DNA from: Clostridia bacterium
Lineage (GTDB): Bacteria > Bacillota > Clostridia > Oscillospirales > Acutalibacteraceae
Assembly: GCA_017403065.1 (NCBI GenBank)
Contig: JAFQOT010000013.1
Coordinates: forward strand, 62,001-126,000
DNA: 64,000 nucleotides
Direction of reading: 5' to 3'
Shown here: positions 8,251 through 15,801 of the stretch, in pieces
Layout: each line of letters begins with the position of its first letter
How positions within the stretch are numbered: the first letter of the stretch is position 1
Notes under the pieces: generated by a model
Database searches by the model: none
Seen by the model: the letters and a program-made list of their open reading frames with translations, nothing else
What the model was told of the DNA's origin: nothing
Translations under genes and position numbers: made by a program

Positions 8251-8343
8251 AGTGGATAAGTTTACATAAAAATGTGGATAACTCGGTGGAAAAGTTGATA
8301 AACCCACTGTTTTTAGGGCTTTTTCGTGAAAAAGTTATCAACT
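8251..8343. promoter_or_regulatory. Cluster of DnaA-box-like 9-mers
   Basis: Four 9-mers in a 198-bp gene-free gap: 8251-8259 (AGTGGATAA), 8273-8281 (TGTGGATAA, exact complement of TTATCCACA), 8293-8301 (AGTTGATAA) and 8335-8343 (TTATCAACT). Start-to-start spacings are 22, 20 and 42 bp, about two, two and four helical turns. It may be a replication-origin element, a DnaA titration or reactivation site, or a DnaA-regulated promoter. Confidence 0.5.
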
Positions 8344-8371
8344 TTTGTCGAAAACTCGAATATTATGTAAA

Positions 8372-9061
8372 TCATTTACCGTTGGTTTTTCCCGAAAGAA
8401 ATGCTACAGTATCCTCTACCGAATTTAAAATTTCAGGGTCATTCATTTTTCCCTTTTCGGCGCGGTAATCATATAAAGCGCAGTATTTTGTTATATTCTC
8501 GTACAAGGATTTTGAATAATCACACGTTATGCGCGATAAATTATTTGCAAACTCACTACCGTAATGACTCATTTTTTTATTCATACCGTTTATTAACCGT
8601 TCGTAATGCGGCAAACAAAACTGCGACTGAGAATTAAACAAATCGCGAAAATCCTTTTCATTTTCATAACATCTGTAAATAGTTTCTATCATTCTTGAAA
8701 TGCCGTATTCTATTTTATCACAAATAAAACAGCTTTCGGAAATTTTAGCCGCCTTTTGACCTTTTTTGGAATAAGAATTAAACAGCTTTTTAGCAAAAAC
8801 CTCGTTATTTATTTCATCAAGATGGGTTTGAAGCATAAGTGATAACTGTAATCTTCCCCTTGTGGCGAGCATCTTATCGTAATGCATCTCGCAAAAACCT
8901 ATTTTATTAGTTTCAATTCTTACGTCTGGCTCCATCATAGCGTCGCCTAAAATATAGGTTATAATTCTCTGTTCAATAGTATCCCTCATTCTGCAAATTG
9001 GACACCCATCATTTTCCTCAAAAACCTCGCTTACAGGTATAGTGCAAATATCATCTCTCAT
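8372..9061 (-). CDS. DUF6062 family protein
   Basis: 229 aa cytoplasmic protein matching my memory of DUF6062, a Clostridia family of unknown function. Two CxxC pairs are visible (CPIC near residue 20 and CFIC in the middle), with two similar CxxH/Y pairs (GFCEMHYDKM and FCLPHYERL). This suggests two related halves, each with a Cys/His metal site. AAGG lies upstream of the ATG. It is transcribed divergently from the DNA glycosylase through overlapping promoters. Confidence 0.75.
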   Translation of the reverse strand: MRDDICTIPVSEVFEENDGCPICRMRDTIEQRIITYILGDAMMEPDVRIETNKIGFCEMHYDKMLATRGRLQLSLMLQTHLDEINNEVFAKKLFNSYSKKGQKAAKISESCFICDKIEYGISRMIETIYRCYENEKDFRDLFNSQSQFCLPHYERLINGMNKKMSHYGSEFANNLSRITCDYSKSLYENITKYCALYDYRAEKGKMNDPEILNSVEDTVAFLSGKTNGK

Positions 9062-9085
9062 TTAACAGCCTTCTCTACTTTTTTA

Positions 9086-9114
9086 TTGATATTATAACAT
9101 AAAAATTGTATAAT
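9086..9114 (+). promoter_or_regulatory. Promoter of the DNA glycosylase
   Basis: TTGATA (9086-9091), 17-bp spacer, TATAAT (9109-9114). It overlaps the opposing promoter at 9091-9118. Confidence 0.7.
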
Positions 9115-9118
9115 TCAA
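9091..9118 (-). promoter_or_regulatory. Promoter of the DUF6062 gene
   Basis: Minus-strand TTGAAT (9113-9118), 16-bp spacer, TATAAT (9091-9096). The two divergent promoters share nearly the same 33 bp, so they should compete for polymerase. Confidence 0.6.
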
Positions 9119-9135
9119 TTATTGGAGTGAAAAAA

Positions 9136-9972
9136 ATGTACAGTGTTGAATTTAAAAATAATTCTGTTTATATTAAAGGGCTTGAAAATTTTGACCTAAA
9201 AAATACTTTAGACTGCGGTCAGGCATTCCGTTGGGAATGTGACGAAAACGGCAAATGGTTTGGGGTCGCTTTTAATAAATATTTAGAGCTTGAAAAAACA
9301 GCCGACAAAACTGTAATTCTTTATAATGTAACCGAAGAGGATTTTAATAATATCTGGCTTGAATATTTTGACTTAAACCGTAATTATAATGAAATTATAA
9401 CCGCAATAAGCAGCAACGAAACATTAAAAACGGCTGCCCAATTTGGTCAAGGTATAAGGGTTTTAAATCAGGAACCTTGGGAAACCTTATGCTCCTTTAT
9501 AATTTCTCAAAACAATAATATTAAAAGGATTAAAGGTATTATAAAAACCTTATGCGAAAAATTTGGAGAGCCTTTAGAAAAAGGCTACACCTTTCCTGAT
9601 GCTCATAAAATTTCTAAGCTTACACTTGACGATTTATCAGTGCTAAAAGCAGGCTTCAGAGCAAAATATATTCTTGATGCCGCGCAAAAGGTGGCAAAGG
9701 GTGAAATTGATTTAAATATTTTAAAAGACTTAAATATCGACGAGGCACGCAACGAGCTACTTAAAATCAAAGGTGTAGGTCCAAAGGTTGCAGACTGCGC
9801 CTTGCTGTTTTCACACCGCCATATTGAAGCCTTTCCAAAGGACGTTTGGATTAAAAGGGCTATGTCCTCCCTTTTTGACGGACAGCTTCCCAAAGAAGCA
9901 ATACCCTTTGCGGGAATTGTGCAGCAGTATATTTTTTACTATGCAAGAGAAACAAAATTAAATTTCGATTAA
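9136..9972 (+). CDS. 8-oxoguanine DNA glycosylase/AP lyase (OGG1-type HhH-GPD)
   Basis: 278 aa base-excision repair enzyme. The N-terminal half resembles the OGG N domain (LDCGQAFRWE, a lesion-recognition element). The HhH-GPD motif reads LLKIKGVGPKVADCALLF, with the Schiff-base Lys in GPKVADC, and the catalytic Asp is in AFPKDVWIKR. SQNNNIKRI is also family-typical. I chose the ATG at 9136 with GGAG 8 nt upstream. It is convergent with the PRPP synthetase across a shared terminator. Confidence 0.92.
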   Translation: MYSVEFKNNSVYIKGLENFDLKNTLDCGQAFRWECDENGKWFGVAFNKYLELEKTADKTVILYNVTEEDFNNIWLEYFDLNRNYNEIITAISSNETLKTAAQFGQGIRVLNQEPWETLCSFIISQNNNIKRIKGIIKTLCEKFGEPLEKGYTFPDAHKISKLTLDDLSVLKAGFRAKYILDAAQKVAKGEIDLNILKDLNIDEARNELLKIKGVGPKVADCALLFSHRHIEAFPKDVWIKRAMSSLFDGQLPKEAIPFAGIVQQYIFYYARETKLNFD

Positions 9973-10004
9973 AAAATCGGTACAGAAAATTCTGTACCGA
10001 TTTT
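9973..10004. terminator. Bidirectional terminator
   Basis: TCGGTACAGAA/TTCTGTACCGA stem with A-run before and T-run after, between two convergent genes. Confidence 0.92.
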
Positions 10005-10008
10005 AATT

Positions 10009-11139
10009 TTACTTATTATCCTTATACTTGGCTACAACCTTCTTGATACGGTCAGCAGGGTCTAAAAGACTGCTTATAGAATTATCATAGTTAAGAGTTT
10101 CAACAAGTAAAGCAATGTATTTTGACATATTAACACTACAATACCACTCACGGTCCAACAATTCCTGTGGTTGATATATAAGATTGGTTGTAAACACCTT
10201 ATCGATTAATCCCTTTTCATAGTACTCATCAAATTTTTCAAGACCCTCTACAAAAAGACCAAAGGTAGAGAAAACAAATATTCTTCCGGCGCCCTTTTCT
10301 TTAAGCTTAGCGGCAATATCAAGCATAGACTCACCTGAAGAAATCATATCGTCTACTAAAATCAAGTCTTTACCTGTAATGTCGTTACCTAAAAATTCGT
10401 GAGCTTCTATTGGGTTTTTACCGTTTACAACAACAGAATAGTTGCGGCGCTTGTAGAACATACCAAGCTCAAGACCTAAAACTGATGAATAATAAATACA
10501 ACGTCCCATTCCGCCCTCATCAGGAGAAACGATAATAGTCTTGTCCCTTTCAAGCTTAACATCAGGAACAGTTTTAAGTAAAGTTTTAATCATCTGATAT
10601 GCTGCCTGAACATTATCAAAGCCTTCAAGTGGAATAGCGTTATTAACACGTGGGTCGTGAGCGTCAAAGGTGATAATATTCTTAACACCCATTTGTACAA
10701 GCTCTTGTAAAGCTAAGGCGCAGTCCATAGACTCGCGGGCTGTTCTTCTGTGTTGTCTGCCTTCATAAAGCATTGGCATAATAACGGTAATTCTGCGCGC
10801 TTTGCCACCTAAGGCTGCAATTACGCGTTTTAAATCTTGGAAATGGTCATCAGGGCTCATTGGAACGGTCATACCGTACATTTTGTAGGTCACATTGTAA
10901 TTAAAACAATCGCAAATAATATAAACGTCAAGACCTCTTGCAGAATGATTTAATACTGCTTTAGCCTCACCTGTGCCGAAACGAGGACAGTTTGCAGATA
11001 CAACAAAGCTCTCATCCTCAGGTATATTACGCCATTGTTTTAAATAATAATCCACCTTAGAGGAAATATCCTCACATCCACGCATACTAATAAGAGCTAA
11101 ATCTCCATAAGGCGAATGCTTAAAGTCGATACTTGCCAT
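10009..11139 (-). CDS. prs: Ribose-phosphate pyrophosphokinase, divergent long form
   Basis: 376 aa (canonical bacterial Prs is about 315 aa). It makes PRPP from ribose 5-phosphate and ATP for purine, pyrimidine and NAD synthesis. Seen: the ATP/flexible-loop motif YEGRQHRRTARE, the FDAHDPRVNNAIPL segment in place of the usual DLHAGQIQGFF, and the PRPP-binding loop LILVDDMISSGESMLD. An extra C-terminal segment of about 60 residues follows. The divergent histidine loop and extra tail set it apart from standard class I enzymes, and a second Prs elsewhere is possible. A TGA-extended TATAAT (11181-11186) lies upstream. Confidence 0.85.
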   Translation of the reverse strand: MASIDFKHSPYGDLALISMRGCEDISSKVDYYLKQWRNIPEDESFVVSANCPRFGTGEAKAVLNHSARGLDVYIICDCFNYNVTYKMYGMTVPMSPDDHFQDLKRVIAALGGKARRITVIMPMLYEGRQHRRTARESMDCALALQELVQMGVKNIITFDAHDPRVNNAIPLEGFDNVQAAYQMIKTLLKTVPDVKLERDKTIIVSPDEGGMGRCIYYSSVLGLELGMFYKRRNYSVVVNGKNPIEAHEFLGNDITGKDLILVDDMISSGESMLDIAAKLKEKGAGRIFVFSTFGLFVEGLEKFDEYYEKGLIDKVFTTNLIYQPQELLDREWYCSVNMSKYIALLVETLNYDNSISSLLDPADRIKKVVAKYKDNK

Positions 11140-11258
11140 AAAAAATCACCATTTCCTTTACAGTTTTTCAAATCAAGTGTATTATATCACAAATGTATCG
11201 ACAAAAAAAGCCCTAAAATTCAAAAAAATCAATTTTTTAAATAAAAAACAGTTTTTTG

Positions 11259-11287
11259 TTGAACAAAGCAACTATTTTTGTTATAAT
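11259..11287 (+). promoter_or_regulatory. Promoter of thyX operon
   Basis: TTGAAC (11259-11264), 17-bp spacer, TATAAT (11282-11287). Confidence 0.8.
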
Positions 11288-11336
11288 GTTATAAATATGT
11301 ATTCAATAATTATTATGACTTGAAAGGATAGTATTT

Positions 11337-12110
11337 ATGGCTAAAGTTTTTTTACTTGCTCATACCCCAAATCCTGAACATACTGTTGCTGCTGCCGCTA
11401 AGCTTTGCTACAGCAGTTCAAAAATCAGCGAACTAAACCACAACCTCTCAGATGAAAGCGCTGCCTCCTTTGTAGAAATGCTTTCTGAAATAGGTCACGA
11501 AAGTCCTATTGAGCATGCAAGCTTCACCTTTGGAATTGAAGGGGTTTCCCGTTCCTTGCTTGCTCAAATCACACGTCACAGAATGGCATCCTTTTCTGTA
11601 AAAAGTCAGCGCTATGTACGTGAGGGCGCATTTGAATATATAACTCCCCCTGAAATAGCTTCTGACCCTGAGGCTTTGGCTTTATACAAGGAAATAATGG
11701 CTGACGACCAGCGCAAATATGACCGTTTGGCTGAAATTTTAAAAGAAAAACACATTAAAACCTTTTTAGCAGAGGGCAAGGACCAAAAAACTGCTGAAAA
11801 ACTGGCAGAAAAAAAGGCTATTGAGGATGCGCGATTTGTACTACCGAACTCCTGTGAAACACAGATGGTTATGACTATGAACGCGAGATCTTTAATGAAT
11901 TTCTTTAAAATCCGTTGCTGTAAAAGGGCTCAGTGGGAAATTCAAGAAATTGCTAACCAGATGTTAGCTTTAGTATCTGAAGTTGCACCTAATCTTTTCA
12001 AAAATGCAGGTCCGTCCTGTTTAAGAGGCGGTTGCAGTGAGGGTAAAATGTCCTGCGGAAAGCCACAGGAAGTAAGAGAATTTTATAAGGAATTGAAGAA
12101 AAATGGGTAA
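11337..12110 (+). CDS. thyX: Flavin-dependent thymidylate synthase
   Basis: 257 aa FAD enzyme converting dUMP to dTMP with methylene-THF. The diagnostic motif RHRMASFSVKSQRYV (RHRxxSxxxxSxRY) is intact, and the C-terminal NFFKIRCCKRAQWEIQ region is typical. GAAAGGA lies upstream. It heads thyX-tmk, so the product dTMP is phosphorylated by the next gene's enzyme. No thyA is present in the window. Confidence 0.97.
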   Translation: MAKVFLLAHTPNPEHTVAAAAKLCYSSSKISELNHNLSDESAASFVEMLSEIGHESPIEHASFTFGIEGVSRSLLAQITRHRMASFSVKSQRYVREGAFEYITPPEIASDPEALALYKEIMADDQRKYDRLAEILKEKHIKTFLAEGKDQKTAEKLAEKKAIEDARFVLPNSCETQMVMTMNARSLMNFFKIRCCKRAQWEIQEIANQMLALVSEVAPNLFKNAGPSCLRGGCSEGKMSCGKPQEVREFYKELKKNG

Positions 12111-12765
12111 GCTTATAGTTATAGAAGGGCTTGACGGTAGCGGTAAATCTACCCAATTAGATCTTTTGTTTGATAATTTAGAAAAAATGGGTATTAACTG
12201 CAGAAAGGTATCCTTTCCCGATTATGAAAATCCTTCAAGCACCCTTGTTAAAATGTATTTAAACGGTGAATTTGGTAAAAAACCCGATGATGTAAATGCT
12301 TATGCTGCCTCTGTTTTTTATACTGTTGACCGCTACGCTTCTTTTAAATCAAATTGGGGTGAATATTACAATAATGGCGGTACCGTTGTTGCAGGTCGTT
12401 ATACAACCTCTAATGCGGTTCATCAAGCTTCAAAGCTGCCCGAAGATAAATGGGCTGACTTTCTTGATTGGCTATATGATTTTGAATACAACAAAATCGG
12501 TATTCCAAAGCCTGATAAGGTAATTTTCCTTGATATGCCGATTGAGGTTTCCCAAAAGCTTTTATCTAAAAGATACAAGGGTGACGAAACCAAGAAAGAT
12601 ATTCACGAAAGCGACACTGAATATTTAGAAAAATGCAGAAGGGCCGCTGTCTTTACTGCTAAACATTCGGGTTGGGAGATAATTCCCTGTTCGCAAAACA
12701 AAAACGCCCGTTCAATAGAGGATATTGCAAAGGATATTTTGAATTCGGTATCACAGCTTTATTAA
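12103..12765 (+). CDS. tmk: Thymidylate kinase (dTMP kinase)
   Basis: 220 aa kinase converting dTMP to dTDP. The P-loop IEGLDGSGKSTQ, the GGTVVAGRYTTSNAVHQ segment (DRY-like region) and FLDMPIEVSQKLL are visible. It overlaps thyX by 8 nt, so the two sequential enzymes are translationally coupled. Length is normal. Confidence 0.95.
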   Translation: MGKLIVIEGLDGSGKSTQLDLLFDNLEKMGINCRKVSFPDYENPSSTLVKMYLNGEFGKKPDDVNAYAASVFYTVDRYASFKSNWGEYYNNGGTVVAGRYTTSNAVHQASKLPEDKWADFLDWLYDFEYNKIGIPKPDKVIFLDMPIEVSQKLLSKRYKGDETKKDIHESDTEYLEKCRRAAVFTAKHSGWEIIPCSQNKNARSIEDIAKDILNSVSQLY

Positions 12766-12777
12766 GAGGTAAAATTT

Positions 12778-13323
12778 ATGATATATCTATTTTTAGCTGA
12801 CGGTTTTGAGGAATGCGAAGCCTTAGCCCCACTTGATATTTTAAGACGCGCTCAGATTGAAGTTTTGACTGTGGGTGTAACAGGCAAAACCGTAAAAGGC
12901 GCCCACGGTGTAGAAATTATCGCGGATATTCAAGAAAATGAGGTTGTTTTGGATAACACGCTTCAAGGCATTATTTTACCAGGCGGTATGCCAGGTACTA
13001 CAAATCTTGAAAAAAGCAAAACTGTGCAAAAAGCTATTGATTATGCCGCAGACAACAAGCTTTTAATATCTGCTATTTGTGCAGCTCCAAGCATTTTAGG
13101 TCACAAAGGGTTGCTTAAGAATATTAAAGCAACCTGTTTTACAGGATTTGAAAAGGATTTAACAGGCGCTTTTGTTTGTGACTGTCCTGTGGTGTGTGAC
13201 GGTATATTTATAACCGCCCTCTCAGCAGGCGCCGCCTTTGATTTCGGTTATGAAATATTAAGTTACCTTACCGACCGAAAAACTGCCGACAAGTTAAAAA
13301 AACAAATGCATTTTACGGAGTAG
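12778..13323 (+). CDS. DJ-1/PfpI family protein (YajL-like)
   Basis: 181 aa glutamine-amidotransferase-like fold. The nucleophile elbow is AICAAPSILG (Cys), and the supporting Glu lies in DGFEECEALAPLD. These match the DJ-1/YajL/ThiJ branch, linked in other organisms to protein deglycation or stress defence, with debated activity. It follows tmk by 12 nt and precedes mltG by 4 nt. Confidence 0.9.
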   Translation: MIYLFLADGFEECEALAPLDILRRAQIEVLTVGVTGKTVKGAHGVEIIADIQENEVVLDNTLQGIILPGGMPGTTNLEKSKTVQKAIDYAADNKLLISAICAAPSILGHKGLLKNIKATCFTGFEKDLTGAFVCDCPVVCDGIFITALSAGAAFDFGYEILSYLTDRKTADKLKKQMHFTE

Positions 13324-13327
13324 AAAA

Positions 13328-14530
13328 ATGGAAGAAAATAAAATGGAAAATCAAGACAATTATATCATAGGCGAGGGCTTTATGATTGATGAAACAAAGC
13401 TTTCTGAAAATAATGCTGTCTTAAAAAAAGAAAAGAAAAATAAAAGTACCGTTAAAAATATTATTTGGGTAGCGGCAATTATTATAATTTCGTTAGGTCT
13501 TGCTTTTGGAATTATATATGCCGGCGCTGATTTTATGGGTATTGGCTTTGGCAGAGGTCAGGATACTGAAATGAATATCGAAATGGGTACCCCTGCATCT
13601 AAAATTGCCGACGAGTTAGAGGAATCAGGCGCGGTTAAAATACCTGTTTTATTCCGTCTTTACTCAAAAATAAAGGGTTATGACAGTCAGTTTAAATACG
13701 GATTATATCAATTCAATACAGAATCAGGATATGAGTCCCTTTGCCAGATGCTAATTAACCAAGGTGCAAAGGCTGAAACTATAACTGTTACCATTCCTGA
13801 GGGTAGCGGTATTAACGATTATATTAAAAATGTAAACGGTGAAAAAGTTACAGTAAAGGGTATCGCTACTATTTTAGAAGAAAACGGTGTTTGCTCTAAA
13901 AGCGACTTTTTAAAGGCGCTAAGCGAAATTGAATTAAATTCTCCCCTTCTTAAAAATGCCAACAAAGAAAAAACATACTACACGTTAGAGGGTTATTTGT
14001 TCCCCGAAACCTATGATTTTTATTCATTTGATTCTACCGAATGTGCCACTTTGGCTGTTAAACGTATGCTTAGAGAAAGTGAAAACCGCATTACAAAAGA
14101 AATGATAGCAAGAGCAGAAGAGATGGGATACACCTTTAATGAAATTTTAACTATGGCTTCTGTTGTTCAGATGGAATCAGGTCAAAGCTTTGATGAAATG
14201 CCAAAGGTTGCAGGAGTATTTTACAACCGCCTTAAAAATGAAGCCGAGGGAACCTTAGGCTCCTCACCCACCTGCTACTACGGTGACTCGTTTAAATACG
14301 ACGACGGTAGATACAATACCTATAATATTAAAGGACTTCCGCCAGGACCATTGTGTTCTCCTGGAATTGAGGCTATCAATGCCGCATTGTATCCTGAAAG
14401 CTCTGATTATTACTACTTTGTAACAGATAGTAAGGGTAAATTCTATTATCATAAAACATTGACAGAACAACAAAAAACCATAAATAAACTCAAGCAAGGA
14501 AACAATTGGATTTATGAGTATTTCGACTAA
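13328..14530 (+). CDS. mltG: Endolytic murein transglycosylase MltG
   Basis: 400 aa membrane protein that cuts nascent glycan strands and sets chain length. A basic cytoplasmic N-terminus precedes one transmembrane helix (about residues 40-62). The YceG domain shows VQMESG with the catalytic Glu, VFYNRL, and the YNTYNIKGLPPGPLCSPG motif. GGAG is 7 nt before the ATG. Its 17-nt overlap with the U32 gene mirrors the mltG (yrrL)-yrrN-yrrO neighbourhood of Bacillus. Confidence 0.94.
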   Translation: MEENKMENQDNYIIGEGFMIDETKLSENNAVLKKEKKNKSTVKNIIWVAAIIIISLGLAFGIIYAGADFMGIGFGRGQDTEMNIEMGTPASKIADELEESGAVKIPVLFRLYSKIKGYDSQFKYGLYQFNTESGYESLCQMLINQGAKAETITVTIPEGSGINDYIKNVNGEKVTVKGIATILEENGVCSKSDFLKALSEIELNSPLLKNANKEKTYYTLEGYLFPETYDFYSFDSTECATLAVKRMLRESENRITKEMIARAEEMGYTFNEILTMASVVQMESGQSFDEMPKVAGVFYNRLKNEAEGTLGSSPTCYYGDSFKYDDGRYNTYNIKGLPPGPLCSPGIEAINAALYPESSDYYYFVTDSKGKFYYHKTLTEQQKTINKLKQGNNWIYEYFD

Positions 14531-15752
14531 TATAATTAAGCTCCCTGAGCTTTTATGCCCAGCGGGTGATTTGACACGTCTTAAAGCCGCTGTTGATTAC
14601 GGAGCTGACGCTGTATATCTTGCAGGGGAAGAATTCGGTATGAGAACTGCCGCCACAAATTTTGGCGAAAGTGACCTAAAGGAAGGTATTGAATATGCCC
14701 ATAAAAACGGTGTTAAGGTGCATATAACCTGTAATACCATACCTCATAATGCTGAAATGCCCCGTTTACCTGCATTTTTACAGCTGATTAACAGCCTTGG
14801 CGCAGATGCTGTTATTGCTGCCGATTTAGGCACAATGGAAATGGTTAAAAAATATGCCCCTGACTGTGAGCTTCATATCTCGGTGCAATCAGGTATTTGC
14901 AATTACGAAACAGCCCGCGCCTTTCATAATTTAGGAGCTAAGCGAGTAGTTTTGGCGCGTGAATTATCACTGGAGGAAATTGCTGAAATACGGTCAAAAA
15001 CACCGTCGGATTTAGAAATTGAAGCCTTTGCCCACGGGGCTATGTGTGTCTCCTATTCTTCAAGATGTCTTCTCTCAAGTTATATGACAGGCAGAGATGC
15101 CAACCGTGGCGACTGCGCCCAGTCTTGCAGATGGAGTTATTCCCTTATGGAAGAAAAAAGACCCGGTCAATATTTCGATATAACCGAAACTGATAAGGGC
15201 ACCTATATCCTTAATGCCAACGATATGTGTATGGCAGAGCATTTAGACAAAATGGTTGCCGCAGGGGTTGACAGCATCAAGATAGAGGGCAGAGCAAAAT
15301 CCCACTATTATGTAGCTGTTGTCACCAACGCTTACAGAGGCGCGCTTGACAGTCTTAAAAACTATACTCCCGATTGGAAATGTCCTGAATGGGTTACAGA
15401 TGAGCTTAATAAAATCAGCCACCGCACTTACTCTACTGGCTTTTATTTAGGCAAACCCGAAAATTCACAAACCTATGCAAACGCGGGATATGTAAGGGAT
15501 TATTCAGTTGCCGCTATTGTAAACGGATATGAGGACGGTTGTATTGCCGCCCTGCTTAAAAACAAATTTTTAAAGGGTCAGAAATTTGACTGCTTAGAGC
15601 CTAAATCAAAACCCTTTACTGTGGTAGCAGACCAATTATTCGATGATAAAGGAAATCCTATTGATTCTGCTCCCCACCCTATGTCTATTATTAAAATTCC
15701 CTTTGAGCGTCCTATTAAAGAAGGCTCGCTTTTAAGAATGGAAAATTTATAG
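14514..15752 (+). CDS. Peptidase U32 family protein, TrhP-like tRNA hydroxylation enzyme
   Basis: 412 aa U32-family protein. Members next to mltG in Firmicutes (YrrN/YrrO, TrhP) make 5-hydroxyuridine at tRNA position 34 with prephenate. The U32 signature is visible: EAFAHGAMCVSYSSRCLLSS, then RGDCAQSCRWSY, giving four Cys that could hold an Fe-S cluster. The N-terminal LLCPAGDLTRLKAAVDYGAD barrel strand is also typical. It overlaps mltG by 17 nt. The peptidase name is historical; the tRNA role is inferred from family and context. Confidence 0.88.
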   Translation: MSISTNIIKLPELLCPAGDLTRLKAAVDYGADAVYLAGEEFGMRTAATNFGESDLKEGIEYAHKNGVKVHITCNTIPHNAEMPRLPAFLQLINSLGADAVIAADLGTMEMVKKYAPDCELHISVQSGICNYETARAFHNLGAKRVVLARELSLEEIAEIRSKTPSDLEIEAFAHGAMCVSYSSRCLLSSYMTGRDANRGDCAQSCRWSYSLMEEKRPGQYFDITETDKGTYILNANDMCMAEHLDKMVAAGVDSIKIEGRAKSHYYVAVVTNAYRGALDSLKNYTPDWKCPEWVTDELNKISHRTYSTGFYLGKPENSQTYANAGYVRDYSVAAIVNGYEDGCIAALLKNKFLKGQKFDCLEPKSKPFTVVADQLFDDKGNPIDSAPHPMSIIKIPFERPIKEGSLLRMENL

Positions 15753-15761
15753 TTTAAAAAT

Positions 15762-15798
15762 ACACCTTTTGTTAAAACTCTTAACAAGAGGTGTTTTT
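15762..15798 (+). terminator. Terminator-like hairpin that buries the PBP ribosome site
   Basis: A 14-bp stem (one G-U pair) of 15762-15775 with 15781-15794, followed by TTTTTATTAT. The 3' arm contains AAGAGGTG, the ribosome site of the next gene at 15802. It could act as an attenuating terminator and also limit initiation. Confidence 0.7.
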
Positions 15799-15801
15799 AT
15801 T

